Assembly: GCF_014839805.1 (NCBI RefSeq)
Contig: NC_051120.1
Coordinates: 10,478,001 to 10,542,000 of the forward strand
DNA length: 64,000 nt
Reading direction: 5' to 3'
Source: Manduca sexta
Taxonomy: Eukaryota > Arthropoda > Insecta > Lepidoptera > Sphingidae
The position numbers and the translations under genes were made by a program. Every line of letters starts with the position of its first letter. The stretch's first letter is position 1. The notes beneath the pieces are model-generated. The model was given only the letters and a program-made list of their open reading frames with translations, was not told the DNA's origin and searched no databases. Positions 23,946 through 34,721 of the stretch are shown here, one piece after another.

Positions 23946-24641
23946 CCACGTAGTGGGTCTTGCGTGACGCTTGAACAAACATACCGACAGGACCGGCAAA
24001 AAAAACAAAACTGTTGTTTTAGATTCTGTTGTTCTAACACAAATATATTTTGTCTTCAATATCTATAATGTACCTACAGATATCAGATTGTTAAAATTAT
24101 TACATTGAAAGATAGGAAAGTAGTTATATAACGGACCTGGAAGTGCCCATAATAGCTTCAAACATTCCCGGCAGAGTGCGAACGGAAATAGCTATAAATC
24201 ACTCTTACCTCATATCTAGTAATGGAGGCTTATTCCCTCGCATTATATTAACAAGTGCCGGTGTAAAGCCGCCTGTAATAGCGTGTAGGGTGACCACACT
24301 AGGAATCTAGTATGAAAGGGAGAGGGGACAGTGGAACTAGTTTTAAAAATAGCACATTTATCAAGCTTTGAAGGAACAGATGTTCTATTAAGGAGGGAAT
24401 GATTCTCTATATTTGTATACTTGTAGTTTATGTGTTATTAATTTGTTTCATATTTTTTTTATACAATGATGAGATCAGTAAACTTCACGTCAGCTTTAGT
24501 ATCCGTACGAAGTAATACCACGACCCGAAAAAAAGCAGCGTGGCTATCGTACTAATATTATAAATGTTTGATCCTAAATTGGATAACAAACTTTTGCATT
24601 TCTAATAAAAATATAGCTGACCGAAACGTATACGCTCTACT

Positions 24642-25085
24642 AAGTCTGCAGTTGTTGAACACTCTGAAGGAGGCTCTAATCATTATCTGCGCCTAGACAA
24701 GCCACAAATCCTTGCCAAAGTACACAGGTTCCTGTTTAGGATGAATGGCGAGGCTATATAAATTAAAAAACATCCGAATTTCATTAAGAACACGGTTGGA
24801 AACTTTCACAAGCTTGGGATCCTGCTCGGAACCCAAAAGACCGGCTGCCAGACTTTAAGACACTGTGAGCTCATTCTGCGTAGACCAGATCGTTAACAGT
24901 TAAAAAAATATCTTTGTATAATTATAAAATATACGTAGATATTGTATCTCTGATTTTTCGGCCGACCAATAACTCAGTCCGCCCCGTGACTATGAAGGCT
25001 GCAGTCCAAAAATATTCGAAAAATCGGGAGATAATTATAATACAACCGTGATAAAATACGCAAAATATTTTTATTTCAATCTAAC
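24642..25085 (+). pseudogene. Penelope-like element, C-terminal (GIY-YIG) fragment and 3' UTR
   Basis: The frame from 24642 reads AVVEHSEGGSNHYLRLDKPQ, ILAKVHRFLFRMNGEAI, stop, IKKHPNFIKNTVGNFHKLG. The pattern 'H...GH.I....A.IL......F.R...EAIEI.KHP.NFNR..G' is the C-terminal GIY-YIG endonuclease region of Penelope-like elements. The TAA at 24747-24749 replaces a conserved Glu codon. The 3' UTR shares 'agacactgtgagctcattctgcgtaga' with 7552, and its end 'ataaaatacg...tttttatttcaat' recurs at other tails. Confidence 0.65.
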
Positions 25086-25447
25086 ATTCGTAAACATAGG
25101 AAATCATTTTAAAATAATTATACTTTTAAGTCAAACTTCTTTATTAGTAAGATAAGTGAGTCATTAAATTTAAACCAGTTCATTCACTTTTACCTTTTTT
25201 ATTTGACCTAGCAAATAAATTAACGAATTCTCCACCTGTTTTCTAAATTTGAATTCTGTTCCAATAACACATTGAGTTATTAGGTTTATGCATAAAAGTA
25301 TTAACATGATGACAAGCAACCGGTTTTAATACTCGAATGTTCGCGTAAATTCATGTTGTATTTTATAAAGGATTATAGATTAATATATCTTGTTTTTGTT
25401 TTCGTTGTTGAATGTGATTAGTGAGCATAGTCAATAGTTAGTAGTGT

Positions 25448-25775
25448 GCATCGATATAATACTACGTACTAGATTTGGCGTTCTGAACATTCACTGTGTT
25501 CAAATAATTTTAACTGATATCTATTCAAACTGACTTTAGTATGGTCAATATTGACAGCTTGTGGTTGTGTACAGAGTGGCGCTCATGATATAAAGAACTC
25601 GAGTCTAAGTGTAAACCTGGATTTGAATAAAAAATATTAGTCAAAAAAGTAATATTATTTGTTATTTAAGAGAATATATAGGTTATCACAGTGACGTTTT
25701 GGTTCAGATTTTGAACAAATAGTTTATATGGACGTTCCTGTCTATAGAATATACATTAATGGTAGTGTGCAATAT
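25448..25775 (+). repeat. Dispersed repeat N, inverted partner at 52.4-52.7 kb
   Basis: 'tactacgtactagatttggcgttctgaac' and, 240 bases later, 'cagattttgaacaaatagtttatatggacgttcctg' both occur reversed at 52449-52693 in matching order. The stretch between is largely different. Class unknown. Confidence 0.6.
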
Positions 25776-26348
25776 TGGTAAGTACCCGTATTATATTTTA
25801 ATTCGATTGTATTGATTTTAGATATTTTATCGTATTTTTAAACTGTTTTTACTAAACATTTATTGTTTATACGGTAAATCCAGTTTTCATTTTGTTTTAT
25901 CCACATCGTTTTTGTTATAGGTTAAGAATCTCGCCATTTTGTTGCAAATAATAAACTATTTATTGTACTGACAACACTAACTGTAAAAGCAAAAGTGGCG
26001 ACTTCAAGCAGGTTTTTATTTTTCAAGGCTATAAATTATAATTGCTGTTTAACGGACCCAGTTGCTTTAAATATTTATCCAACTAAGGCCAAAGGAAATT
26101 TTAATAGTTCCAACACATTGTAAAAGTACATAAATGATGTAGACTCTACGATGTTTAATGAGGTACTAGATTTTGTGCAAATATTATAGCGCGGAATATC
26201 AGTTTAAGCTTTACAATGTTCATTATAATCCTTGTGGTCCACGCTATATTTACATCATAAAATAAAGCATGGATAAAAAGGCATTTGTCGACGTCAAATG
26301 TTATAATTAAAGGTTATTTTATTTAATTTATAAACCAAAGTCACTAAA
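25776..26348. other. No recognised feature; AT-rich
   Basis: Lies between repeat N and a Helitron. Nothing further seen. Confidence 0.4.
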
Positions 26349-26649
26349 TCTATATATATAAAAGTGAATCCCTATTTCCCTTGGTCACGCTATCATGCGT
26401 GAACGGCTGGACCGATTTCACTATTTTTTTTTGTTGTGTTTGTTATTGTCAGGAGAAGGTTCTTATGAAAGAAAAAAATCAAATAATTGCGCGGGAAATT
26501 AGAAAATTTAAGAAAACTTAACGAAAATATTAATTTTATATAACTGTCAATTGTTTGAAATAACTGTCAGCGATTGAAATGACTGAATGACTGAAATGCG
26601 CGCCGCAAATTCATAGTTAAGACGGGACAACGTCTGTCGGATCAGCTAG
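26349..26649 (+). mobile_element. Non-autonomous Helitron, 301 bp
   Basis: Begins TCTATATATATAAAAG after A26348 and ends GACAACGTCTGTCGGATCAG-CTAG before T26650. The terminal block 'gacaacgtctgtcgg.tcagctagt' is a common Helitron 3' end in Lepidoptera. No coding. Both ends are intact. Confidence 0.8.
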
Positions 26650-26849
26650 TACATTTATAAAAAACAAAATTATTACCAAACAGTATTATGCAGTCTCAAA
26701 AGGAAATTATAATATAATAAATTTTCAAAAAATATTTTACTGCTCACTTTCCCGTCTCTGTCAGTTATTGTAGTGGCGTTCCGTGGGGAGGAGAGGTTAA
26801 AATATGTAAGAGAAAAAAGTCTTTTGTAGTAAAAATACTCTAGAAGTCC

Positions 26850-27010
26850 ATTGGCACGACGCTGGCTGGTCACAGTGAATGCATAGCGTGAGCCAGTTCT
26901 GTTTAATGCGGCCGTTACGGCGAGCGTCGTAGGCGCCGCGTCGTATACGGATCTCCACCAATTTCTAGCTAACGTTTGTGTACACACGGGCTCGTATTGC
27001 GCACGGAATT
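26850..27010. other. CpG-rich island in AT-rich DNA
   Basis: Dense CpG from 'ggcacgacgctgg' through 'gcggccgttacggcgagcgtcgtaggcgccgcgtcg' to 'attgcgcacggaattgttgcgg', between AT-rich flanks, about 200 bases after a Helitron end. It could be a promoter or first exon, or a transposon piece; the minus-strand frame across it shows no recognisable domain. Confidence 0.3.
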
Positions 27011-27251
27011 GTTGCGGTTTTAGTCCCGATATTTTTGTATTTAATCAGTGTTTTTTTTATTTATGTGTATTTACTAGTTTTAACTAGTGTTATTCAGAGT
27101 AATTAAGAAAAATACTCGTATTATTATTTTTGTTCTTTTGGACGTTTCTAAGTCTGCGTTTAGACAATTAAATTTATATTTAAATTGAAAACAGTACTTT
27201 TAGTATTTACTTTACCTTTTAAATATGAATCTATATTTTTATGACACTGTA

Positions 27252-27411
27252 TCAGTGGCGAAAGGTGAAATTTGCCGAAAGTGATCCCGACACAACATAT
27301 AGCTAGGTAATAATATGTATAAATGCGGTCTGCAAATCTAATGGTAGAGTCCAACGAAATCCTATATAAAGGGAAGCCGGTAGGAATCGGATTATACCCT
27401 TTGCTACTGCA
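27252..27411 (+). mobile_element. Family I element
   Basis: 'tatcagtggcgaaaggtgaaatttgccgaaag', 'aatatgtataaatgcggtctgcaaatc', 'cctatataaagggaagccggtaggaatcggattataccctttgc'. Confidence 0.6.
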
Positions 27412-27856
27412 CTGTATAGATCACTCTACAGTATACACGATAGAGTCTATCGCATGGCGAGAAACTTTGACGTCACACCAAGAGTATCGCAGCGTGCACG
27501 CATAATATATACACCTGTATGTTTCATTCAATAATGGTTAGGAAGATTTCGCACTACGCAGCGACTGCTTATGTGTTGTCTAGCAATTGTCGATATAGTA
27601 ATAGTCGCATTTGGCTCCGAGAAAAGTTTAAAATAAACTAAACGTTTATTCGGGCTGTTAGAGTTAGGTATTATTCCAGTATTTTAAGTTTTTTATGGGC
27701 TTTTCTTGCAGGTCGTATGCGGTAGTTGTAAATGTCTATGATGAAATATAAAACGAAGCTTGGAATACAAATTTGAATAGTTATACGGTGAATAAACTTA
27801 TATATAATATCTAAAATAAAAGCGCGGAATAAAACGAGTTTAAAAAAAATTAAGGT

Positions 27857-28075
27857 ACACACACTCACGTCTTTAATCTTTGGAGAGGTAGGCAGAGGCG
27901 CATTTTCCGCTGTGTGTCTTCCGTCCCATGATATGATAGGGAGCTTATCGTCATCTCGGATACAAGTTCCAGACTCTGGGCGGATACAGAGGAGAGAAAC
28001 CATAATTACTTTACCCGACACGGGGAGAACCCGAGACCTCTAGGCATTCGTAGTACAACTACGCTATCGGTCTCG
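27857..28075 (-). mobile_element. Family A SINE
   Basis: The plus strand runs 'acacactcacgtctttaatc', 'gtaggcagaggcgca', 'ttccgtcccatgatatgatagggagctta', 'tttacccgacacggggagaacccgagacc' and 'gtagtacaactacgct', the SINE reversed. A family C copy starts a few bases after its head. Confidence 0.7.
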
Positions 28076-28080
28076 ATAAC

Positions 28081-28246
28081 GTTAAGTCTTTAACATCTCA
28101 TGTCTCAGGATGGCGAGCGCAGTGGAATACCAAACAATACTTTGTAATTTAAGATGTTGGATGGTGTTTTGACTGTTTATGGGCGGCCGTACCGCTTACC
28201 ATCAGGCGAAAGGCTCGTCACGTCATTCAAAGCAATAAGAAAAAAT
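28081..28246 (+). mobile_element. Family C retroelement, 3' half
   Basis: 'ttaacatctcatgtctcaggatggcgagcgcagtggaataccaaacaatac' to 'cattcaaagcaataagaaaaa'. Abuts a reversed family A SINE. Confidence 0.65.
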
Positions 28247-28565
28247 CTTACAAGCTTTCCTTCATTGACACTTAACATTATCAGTTAATTTTACAGTTAC
28301 TTTCTCAAAATAATGACTTGTAACAACCCTTATAGCGTTTTCTTAAGCTCTTACGCTAAGAAACTGCCAGGAGTCCTTCCGATATCCAAAAACCAGGCTT
28401 TTACCAGCTGTAAGTTGTCAAATGATGCGCCTTCGCTAACGAGAAAAGTTTTTTGATCAGCCCACGGCGCCGTAATCATAACTTTATCGGGCCAATTGAG
28501 TTATATGGACTCTCGGAGGTCATTCGTAGTGTTTCAATTAAGTTTTGATGGGCTCTTCTTTAAGA

Positions 28566-28868
28566 GCGGCGATAGTCTAGTTGGGTGTGGACTGCCGTGA
28601 CGAATGTCTTCAGGTTCAAAACCCAAACACACCTCTGACTTTGTTAAAAATTATATGTGTATTCTTTGTAATTATCGCTTGCTATAACGGTGAAGGAAAA
28701 CATCGTGAGGAAACCTGCATGCCTGAGTAATTCTCCATAGGAATTTTGAGGGTGTATGTTGTCTACCAATCCGCACTAGGCCAGCGTGGTGGACTAAGGC
28801 CTAATCCCTCTCAGTAGTAGAGGAGGCCCGTGCCCAACAGTGGGACAGTATATAATACAGGGCTGATG
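28566..28868 (+). mobile_element. Family B SINE, near full length
   Basis: 'gcggcgatagtctagttgggtgtgg', B-box-like 'aggttcaaaaccc', 'gaaggaaaacatcgtgaggaaacctgcatg', 'ccaatccgcactaggccagcgtggtggactaagg', 'cccaacagtgggacagtatataatacagggctgat'. Close to the consensus. Confidence 0.8.
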
Positions 28869-28989
28869 AGGCCTTTGTACTTATAGTTTTTTTTTTTTTG
28901 CCTTCTTTGTGTGTGTTTGTGAAAAATGAAAATGGACGGCCGATAGTTTCCCGTTTGGCACGTGAATAGTTATTTTTATTTATTCGTAG

Positions 28990-29122
28990 TGATAAAGTGC
29001 TCACCGTCAAACTGGGTGCCAAAACGGTCGAAAGGTTCCTGAGCCTCGCCGACGATTACTTCGTCGAAGATGTTCTCGACGATCTAAGACGTTTCGTAGC
29101 CGCTGGAAAAGTTGACAGGTAA
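28990..29122 (+). other. Candidate coding exon or element ORF end
   Basis: After an acceptor-like 'ttatttttatttattcgtag', a frame encodes DKVLTVKLGAKTVERFLSLA then DDYFVEDVLDDLRRFVAAGK, VDR, with balanced, GC-richer codons. It is followed either by a donor CAG/GTAAAC (exon 28990-29118) or, unspliced, by TAA at 29120-29122. No family recognised. Downstream lie 'cacgatacaggcttgcctagcg' (also at 32800), AATAAAG and a TTTTA repeat, which look like a LINE 3' UTR, so an element-encoded C-terminus is a real alternative. Confidence 0.35.
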
Positions 29123-29303
29123 ACAATATTATTTTTTCATTTTATCACATATTTACTAGTAAGAAGTACGGATTCTCACTTCACGATACAGGCTTGCCTA
29201 GCGAGGAATCCTTTGTCAATACATTTATTAATCTCGAACATAAATTAAATATTCTCATGTACCTTGACTTATCATAAGCGCAATTATGTTCGCCAATGTG
29301 ATG

Positions 29304-29345
29304 AATAAAGCATTTTATTTTATTTTATTATTTATTTTTATTTTA
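29304..29345 (+). repeat. AATAAAG and TTTTA simple repeat, LINE-like tail
   Basis: 'gatgaataaagcattttattttattttatta' closes a LINE-like 3' UTR. Simple-sequence tails of this kind are typical of non-LTR elements. Confidence 0.5.
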
Positions 29346-30032
29346 TGTTTTATTACTGTAAAATTCATACTTAGTATATTCGTTATGTGTAGCAAAATCC
29401 TTCTGTAATTTGTTTTTTTTTTTAATTTTAATTTTTCATCTGGCGTTGTAGACACGATGACTACGCAATCGTTAACGCTGCACCAAATGTATGGGAATGT
29501 CATATCTTAAATCCATACATAACGCTAGCATTAACGATTTTAAAAATACCTCTTTTAAGGTTAGGAGTTTATTAGCCGCTGCCCACAGTGACGCCCCTCT
29601 TTAAACCTATATTTTGACAAATTCAAGAGGTACTGGTTTGTAGTAAATATCTTAATATATATCAGCTACCATTTGTCAAACTTCTAAAAACTTGTTAACG
29701 GTTTTAGTAATTATAGTTAAAGAATATGTATTGATTATTTCACTCAAATAATTCTCAATATATCGTCATTATATGTTAGGTTAATTGATTACCACGCAGA
29801 ATCATGTTTTGAAAGTAACTTATCTATTGTAAGCTACGTTTTGCTAATTCTTTGCTCTTCTGTGGTGTAACACGTTCACTTTATTGCGAGCGCGTGTGGT
29901 AAGAAATCTTGTAACATAATGCGTATTTATCGTTTAAGGTCACGTGGTCCTATACCGTCCATAGGGGCAAATCCGTCTTTTTGAAATTAAGGCGTTCTAT
30001 TAGGACAGCTTCGATAGCGGTATAAGTAAGAG

Positions 30033-30220
30033 AAAGACTTTCCCGCCCTCACACTCGCCACTACAACTCCTGTAAGCCAGGATCAGCAGTGGCACGCATT
30101 ATGATACCGAGCGGTGAAGCTTGGTGAGTCTCAGGGAACACGAATTTGTCTTTATCCCACAGCGAAGTTAATCAAATAGAAAGATAGGGAGGAGTTGGAA
30201 ATATTAGTTGTCCGTATAGG
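30033..30220 (+). mobile_element. Family E element, 3' end altered
   Basis: 'aagactttcccgccctcacactcgccactacaactcctg' to 'gggaggagttggaaatattagttgtcc'; the final 'ttccatagcaaag' is missing. Just after it, TATAGGTAAA and its reverse complement form a small hairpin (30214-30253). Confidence 0.6.
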
Positions 30221-30534
30221 TAAAAGCCAAAAAGTCCTATATTTACCTATATGGCTATCAAAGCTGTCCTTCGATTAGAATTCCTGTGATTGTAAAAAGA
30301 CGGATATACTCCGTAGACGGAATAGTACCCCATCTGATATAGATATTGTTTTAGAATTATGATGATAATTTCAAAGTTACTACAACTGTTAGCTAGAAGG
30401 TAAGTAGGTTTCTCATATATGGGAATTAGGTTTTAATTTCTTTACTAAGTCTATTTTTACAACAGAGCCAATGAGTAATTCCTGTTGTAGTCTGCTTTAT
30501 GGAGATTAAAACCGATGCTTTTGCTGGTGGTAGG

Positions 30535-30690
30535 TTATATTTTATATTTGCCCGGATAGCGACTACCGTACACAAGGTGTAAAAACCCGCCATAGTGGCC
30601 CACGTAAGTGTGTCGCGTTCCAGGATCAACCTCTGTATATACGTTTCGAACAGGCTGGCATAATAGGGTACCGGACTCATTTTTGTTCTT
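30535..30690 (-). mobile_element. Family D 3' half
   Basis: 'gcccggatagcgactaccgtacacaaggtg', 'ccgccatagtggcccacgtaagtgtgtcgcgttcc', 'aacaggctggcataat'. A further reversed fragment lies at 31070-31145. Confidence 0.55.
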
Positions 30691-31149
30691 AACAATTATC
30701 AAATATTTACATAATATAACTTATAACACCAAAGAAATTATTAAAATCCAGTGAAAAATCAACAAGTTATAAGCATTTGAATTTCGGTGGAAGGGGTAAT
30801 TAACAAGAAACAGAAAAGAGACAAAATATCCACATGTGACGTTATCGGGAATTACGACGCGTGCGAAAGAGAGAGATGAAGCGATATCCCCACATCGCGC
30901 CCACTTCTGCACATTACAATAATTTAAATATGAATTACTCGCTCATTTTTTAACCAATTTTTATGCTGTTTTCGCAGAAGTGCTTCTTTTTCGTTTTTAA
31001 AGCCATTACACATAGAATAATGTACAAAATCAAGCATAGGCCGGTCCCCTATTGTGGCGACTTTACAAGGGGTAATAATCTCTCGTCAGTCGGCATTCTA
31101 TTCACTTACCGTCAGGTGCAATGGAGTAACTAAGCCTTGCCGATAAAAA

Positions 31150-32335
31150 AAAAATATTATTACTGGACGTTATGAAGTGTACAACATCCGATGTCTTAGG
31201 ATTACGAGAAAATACAAAATTATTTAATTGCCATTATATCTGGATTCGTGCTAGCCATTTTAACATTTTCAATATTTAGAGAAAATAAGGAGCTGATAAT
31301 ATAGGATAAAGTGTCAAATTCAAGGGTATCAAAGTTTAATATTAAATTGGGACGATGTCGCGCCAGACGATTCATTAAAAAATCAACTCAAAATGGAGTT
31401 AGGGTTTTAAAACTTGGGAAAAACGTAATGTACACCAAATGCGTCTCGAAACTTTAATAATTTTCGCAACAAAATCTATTCATTGTTACTTGAAAGTACA
31501 TTTTGAGAGATGCCGGTGATGTAGTATGGAATTATTGTTGTATGAAAGCCAATTAACGGTTAAAACTTTGGTGTTTTCAGTAACGATACGGTTAAACAGA
31601 TTCGTCTGCGTATCTATCTCTATAACGTGTTTTTTTTTTTTATAAATATATTATTCTAGAATTTTATAATCTAAGTAGATGGTTAAAATGTATCAATTAA
31701 ATATTTTATCCAATCTCGGACTCAAGTATAAAATCAGATAAACTACTAAAAACCCTTAAAGTTAAGACACATTCTAAATCTATAGTAAATTAAAACCAAT
31801 TCGTTAACTAATAACTATGTAAACTTCCGACGATGTTTAAACATGTTCATAATTCACGATAATAATATGAGTAAGATATGAAATAGTATTGTAATTAAGA
31901 AGTGAAATAGAAGCTATCATGGTAGTTGTTTAACGAAAAATACTAGTCTTTATAATTTTCGCAGTAATCAAACCCGTAAACATTTAATGAGTAAAACTAT
32001 TTAGCAGTAAAACAAACTAAAGAATACCAAGCTATTTTCATTAATTCAGTTATGTTTAAATCATTTTCAATGACCATTTAACCAGCCTGATTTGTCCCTC
32101 ATTACAAAATGCATAAAGTATTTAATGCGGTGAATTTATGTCGCAAAAATAAACCAGTATTTTGTACTTATACAGTTTGTGTTTGATGGTTTATGTGGGT
32201 TGTGTTTTCATGAAAAGATAAGCTGAATGCATTTATTATTGAAAAGGATTAATGTCAATTATTGCTTTTAATTGTTTTGAACGTTAATGGGATTTGTTGC
32301 GTAAGCTGTTTTTGTTTAATAGATTTTAATGTTAA
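31150..32335. other. No recognised feature; AT-rich
   Basis: No coding structure or family match. Confidence 0.4.
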
Positions 32336-32660
32336 TCTATACTATTATATAAAGCTGAAGAGTTTGTTTCAACGCGTTAATCTCAGGAACTACTGGTTCA
32401 AATTGAAACATTTAGTGTTAGATAGTCCATTTATCGGGGAAGGTTATAGGCTATATAACACGTTATGATCAACAGGAGCGGAGGATCAATAAAAAATGTT
32501 GCAAAAACGGGGGAAATTATTCCTTTTGAGAGTTTCCTTTGCGCTATGAATAAACAGCTAGTTACGGAGGAAAAAATATGTATGACAGAATTGTTCACCT
32601 TAAAAATTCAAATAAAATATATTATAATCGATGTCCCCCGCAACTTACTATACATCGAAT
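32336..32660 (+). mobile_element. Helitron fragment, same family as 59041
   Basis: Starts TCTATACTATTATATAAAGC after an A. It matches through the 'aatctcaggaactac' unit (one copy) and 'gttgcaaaaacggggg', then 'gatgtcccccgcaac', where similarity fades. No CTAG end was recognised; the 3' end looks lost or diverged. Confidence 0.7.
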
Positions 32661-32798
32661 GTACCTACTTGCTATTTAATTCGATCAAATTACTATATAT
32701 AAGCCAAAGAACTTGTCAATATAACAGTATTTAATAATTAGTGATGTAAACCGGAGCTGTCGCCACAGTAACAACTTCCAGTAATTTTTGACTGGTCT

Positions 32799-32941
32799 CC
32801 GCGATACAGGCCTCGAGCCTAGTGCAGAGATCGCCGTTAAATGAAGACATAACTTCTTTCTAAAATATTTTATTTTATTAATATTTCATTTTTGGCCATT
32901 GTTAACTTTATGGTAAATAAATACATTATTATTATTATTAA
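32799..32941 (+). mobile_element. LINE-like 3' UTR with ATT tail
   Basis: 'gcgatacaggcctcgagcctagtgcagagatc' resembles 29170-29200, then 'ggtaaataaatacattattattattatta'. Probable non-LTR 3' end. Confidence 0.45.
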
Positions 32942-33082
32942 GTAATGATAAACGCTCTTTTTACAGTCAACATTATATTAGCAAAATAATTACATAATAC
33001 AATTTTAGAATTTTTTTTGACAACGTCCAACCAGAGAGAATAATAGAACAGTCGTAGCGTGACATATCTTCTCTTCTACCAG

Positions 33083-33149
33083 CCTGACCGCGCAGCCGAA
33101 TACTTCCGGAAACGCCCGATGTCATCGACTAGGATAGCGGTGCGTAACA
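33083..33149 (+). other. Candidate 67-nt exon
   Basis: GC-rich 67 bases between a strong acceptor (TTCTCTTCTACCAG) and a strong donor (ACA/GTAAGT), open in the frame PDRAAEYFRKRPMSSTRIAV RN. No partner exon or family recognised; may be part of a transposon. Confidence 0.25.
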
Positions 33150-33534
33150 GTAAGTAATAACTTGACATACAATCGTTCCTCATTGGATACATTTTATGAA
33201 CCCGTAGCGCTCCAATCTAACCAGCCGCGTTATACATGATACACGTATCGTAATAGAATCGCTGAAGGAGCAGACCCTTATCTGTCGATTTATTGCCTCC
33301 ACTATAGCTATTAGCGCTGTTAAACAAATTTACGTCTTATTAGTGTTTATGGCTTGTTACTAACCTAGGATTCACGAATGTGGTTCTTTGTGCTTGATCC
33401 ATTAAAAAAATATATTAGACTTGTAGGCATAAAGGTACTTTGGAAACGCGAAGAATAAAGAAAACAGGGGAATTTACAGTTTATTTTGAGGGTATGTAAA
33501 GTCTGCCAACCTAAGCTAACGTGGTTGGTATAAA

Positions 33535-34112
33535 TCCCTCCTAGCCGAATTTCGGCCACGGCGGCCACTCTCAACGGAGATCAGCCAGGTACGCAGGAGA
33601 TATTATAGTGTTTAAATTAATTTATTCCTTATTTTACGAGAATATAAATGAACTGCTCTAAACAACAATAAACCAATTGTATTTTTTTCTCCTCTCCTTA
33701 TCATGTATTGTAGTGTTTACCTTAAACTGATTTTGTAAAAAGCTTTCCAGAGTTTCTTGCCCGTTCTTCTCTGGTGAGAACTGCTTTCCGAACTAGTGGT
33801 AGAGTTAATATTGACGGAATCTAAATAAAGTGTAACATTTTACGGATTCAAATAAATCATTTCATTTCATTTCAATGCACACGCGTGTGCGCAATGCACA
33901 CGTACTCTCTCTTCCTTCACTCTCATAGTCCGGTGAGACGACTATCCGACAAGACCGGAGAGAGATCAGGCGCAAGACCAACGGCTTTACGTGCTTTCTG
34001 AGACACGGGGGTATCACACCTTGGTATTATTTTTTGGTCCGACCTGGGATTCGAACCCAGGACCTTAGCGCAGTAGCATTCGTACGTTGCACAATTACAA
34101 CTACGCTTCGAG
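33535..34112 (-). mobile_element. Second tRNA-headed SINE (L type), split by a family K insertion
   Basis: The minus strand reads a tRNA-like head (34036-34112, B box GGTTCGAATCC), then 'gatacccccgtgtctcagaaagcacgtaaagccg', 'ctccggtcttgtcggatag', 'actatgagagtgaagg' (to about 33890), then after a LINE insert 'ctgatctccgttgagagtggccgccgtggccgaaattcggc' (33605-33545). The body differs from family A although the head is alike. A reverse-oriented copy is at 41770-42170. Confidence 0.65.
33718..33876 (+). mobile_element. Family K LINE 3' end with ATTTC tail
   Basis: 'cttaaactgattttg', 'gagtttcttgcccgttcttctctggtgagaactgctttccgaac', 'gtggtagagttaatattgacgg', 'caaataaatcatttcatttcattt'. Matches 6254-6405 and 21548-21690. 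A non-LTR 3' UTR with a simple-sequence tail is the likely nature. Confidence 0.6.
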
Positions 34113-34721
34113 GCGGTCAAATACTCTCAGTAGAGGAAACCCTTCCCAGCAGTGGGATACTATAAAACAGTGGGTTTTATTATATCACACGTATTATGGA
34201 TAAAAATATGTCTACGATGTAAGGATCTGGAATCGAAGTAACGTGCCTTTACCGAGAAGATATCCATCCTCACGAAGCTATCATATATGATACATACTTA
34301 CTACGTATACTTAGTTTTGTATACGTACTATAAAACGTGTTTACGTAGTCTAGTGTGACTTAATATGCAATTAAATACAATTAACATAATTGTACTCTCC
34401 ATATACATCACTTTAATGTTTGTTGACTTGTTTTTCCTATATAATATTATCATTTATAAACAAATGAGTGACGAAACTAGAAAACCGACTGAAAGTGAGC
34501 GACATAACTGCCCAAACAATAGCAACACCATCAAGATTTCTTTATTTTTTGGACACTGCATCCTGCTCTCGGCACCCTGAGAGATAAAATTTTCATAATA
34601 TCCTGTAATTGCATTGGCTATAATGTCAATCACCCAATCCATGAGATATTAAGTTTTATAATGCCTTGTTAAACGCTGGCTCAAATTTCCAAATCGGAAC
34701 ACAACAGTGGATAATACTAGT

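Noticed and set aside
23558..24040. 160-codon minus-strand frame
   Set aside because: Its C-terminal part overlaps a repeat shared with 2.8 kb and its middle crosses a Helitron end. No domain recognised; a chance join of repeat pieces.
34036..34112. tRNA gene candidate on the minus strand
   Set aside because: Has a B box GGTTCGAATCC, but the rest does not fold as a clean cloverleaf by eye and it continues into a SINE body.
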